In this document: positions 63,380 through 64,000 of the stretch, one piece after another
Layout: every line of letters starts with the position of its first letter
Numbering within the stretch: position 1 is the stretch's first letter
NCBI GenBank assembly: GCA_017306865.1
Contig: JAFKHH010000022.1
Span: 1-64,000 of the forward strand
DNA length: 64,000 nucleotides
Source of the DNA: Filimonas sp.
GTDB lineage: Bacteria > Bacteroidota > Bacteroidia > Chitinophagales > Chitinophagaceae
Direction: 5' to 3'
Program-made: the position numbers and the translations under genes
Notes under the pieces: generated by a model
What the model saw: only the letters and a program-made list of their open reading frames with translations
What the model was told of the DNA's origin: nothing
Databases searched by the model: none

Positions 63380-63823
63380 ATGAGAAAAATCTATTTGCTA
63401 TTTATCCTATTCTTCATTGCGTATTCTTCGCATGCACAATACAACAAAAAACTGGCAGACTCACTCGGCGCTGATCAATATGGCATGAAGCCATACGTAT
63501 TAGTCATTCTCAAAACAGGTAAAACAGAAATAACAGACAAAGCCAAACTGGATACTATTTTTCGCGGGCACATGGCAAACATTGGACGGCTGGCAAGTGA
63601 AGGAAAATTAGTTGTTGCTGGCCCTCTTGGTAAAAACGACAAAGCATACCGCGGCATCTTCATCTTTAATGTGAAGACTATAGAAGAAGCGAAAGCACTG
63701 GTGCAAACTGATCCCGTTATTCAATCCGGTGTAATGGAAGCAGAACTATACCCGTGGTATGGATCTGCGGCATTGCCCATGTACTTAAAAGTGCATGAAC
63801 AGATAGAGCAGAAGAATCCATAG
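63380..63823 (+). CDS. exported YciI-like protein
   Basis: This 147-residue protein has a signal peptide (KIYLLFILFFIAYSSHA). The mature domain follows the YciI ferredoxin-like fold: YVLVILKTGKTEI, then HMANIGRLASEGKLVVAGPLG and a YRGIFIFNVKTIEEAKALVQ stretch, with the DP pair at QTDPVIQSG. Exported YciI proteins are known in Bacteroidota but their role is unclear. It stands alone. Confidence 0.85.
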   Translation: MRKIYLLFILFFIAYSSHAQYNKKLADSLGADQYGMKPYVLVILKTGKTEITDKAKLDTIFRGHMANIGRLASEGKLVVAGPLGKNDKAYRGIFIFNVKTIEEAKALVQTDPVIQSGVMEAELYPWYGSAALPMYLKVHEQIEQKNP

Positions 63824-63843
63824 ATACATATACTAGTATTCAG

Positions 63844-63873
63844 TCGCGGCAGCGCTTTAAGAGCTGTCAGGAT
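63844..63873. repeat. 33-bp palindrome copy 5, decayed
   Basis: GCGGCAGCGCTTTAAGAGCTGTCAGGATT-like sequence keeps the centre CTTTAAGA and the right arm CTGTCAGGATT of the palindrome family. The left arm is largely altered. The stop codon of a minus-strand gene lies in its right arm. Confidence 0.6.
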
Positions 63874-63998
63874 TTTTTGAATTGCGCGACATTACACGCA
63901 CCTAATTGTTTTGTCTCAACTAATTTCCCCGAAGTATTAAAAATCTGCCAGGTGCCGCATGGCACTTCTTCACAATCATCGCAGCCTGAAACATATTG
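63867..63998 (-). CDS. C-terminal end of an unidentified gene (partial)
   Basis: On the minus strand an open frame enters from the window end and runs 43 codons to a TGA at 63869-63867. It reads SGCDDCEEVPCGTWQIFN, then SGKLVETKQLGACNVAQFKK, with even residue usage and five cysteines. I do not recognise it. The stop lies within the decayed palindrome, so the repeat may have been inserted at the gene end. Confidence 0.45.
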   Translation of the reverse strand, partial: QYVSGCDDCEEVPCGTWQIFNTSGKLVETKQLGACNVAQFKKS

Positions 63999-64000
63999 TG

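Overview
The window is chromosomal DNA of a Bacteroidota bacterium, most likely family Chitinophagaceae. This is inferred from the gene families, not from a 16S gene. Supporting signs are SusC/SusD-type uptake genes with an ECF sigma and FecR regulator, a fused CcoN-CcoO oxidase gene, a MerR + sigma + idi carotenoid-type neighbourhood, and several promoters with the Bacteroidota -7 element TAnnTTTG. No phage, plasmid, CRISPR or transposase gene is visible. The unusual element is a dense set of dispersed, palindromic intergenic repeats.

Layout. 1-2.75 kb: tail of a nucleotide-sugar locus (end of a GDP-fucose synthase, then rfbB-rfbC-rfbA) closed by a terminator. 2.77-5.6 kb: MerR regulator, sigma factor, idi and YceI, which is the usual frame of a carotenoid cluster but without crt genes. 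5.6-6.6 kb: tRNA-Arg(CCG) and an outer-membrane protein. 6.9-18.9 kb: a microaerobic respiration block with hemN, an Fnr-type regulator, a hemerythrin-like protein, copper ATPase ccoI, ccoS, fused ccoNO, ccoQ, ccoP, ccoG, ccoH and a TauE/SafE-like membrane protein. TGA-N6-TCA sites sit in three intergenic regions of this block and suggest Fnr control. 18.9-20.7 kb: ABC exporter.

20.8-32.2 kb: a nutrient-uptake locus with a divergent ECF sigma and FecR pair, SusC, a SusD gene broken by an in-frame TAG, a small lipoprotein, an M16 peptidase and a large surface lipoprotein. 32.3-36 kb: a beta-hydroxyacid dehydrogenase and a FadN-like beta-oxidation enzyme. 36.6-44.2 kb: sialate O-acetylesterase, lactate-utilisation genes lutABC and metG. 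44.2-45.5 kb: a repeat island around a lone XRE regulator.

45.5-54.3 kb: two LD-carboxypeptidase paralogues, oxyR, kup, two proteins of unknown function and purQ. 54.4-61.2 kb: a two-gene DsbD system, then a phosphorelay (HPt, hybrid kinase, sigma-54 activator) on the minus strand. 61.4-64 kb: gatC, a LolD-type ATPase, a PduO-type cobalamin adenosyltransferase, a YciI-like exported protein, and the C-terminal end of an unidentified minus-strand gene.

Repeats. At least ten intergenic gaps hold long perfect or imperfect inverted repeats of several families, often starting within a few bases of a stop codon. One is a 33-bp palindrome present in two copies with identical 16-base arms plus three diverged copies; another is a nested double palindrome at 47604-47720. 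Together with the Fnr-type sites, the broken susD and the remnant carotenoid frame, these are the most interesting signals.
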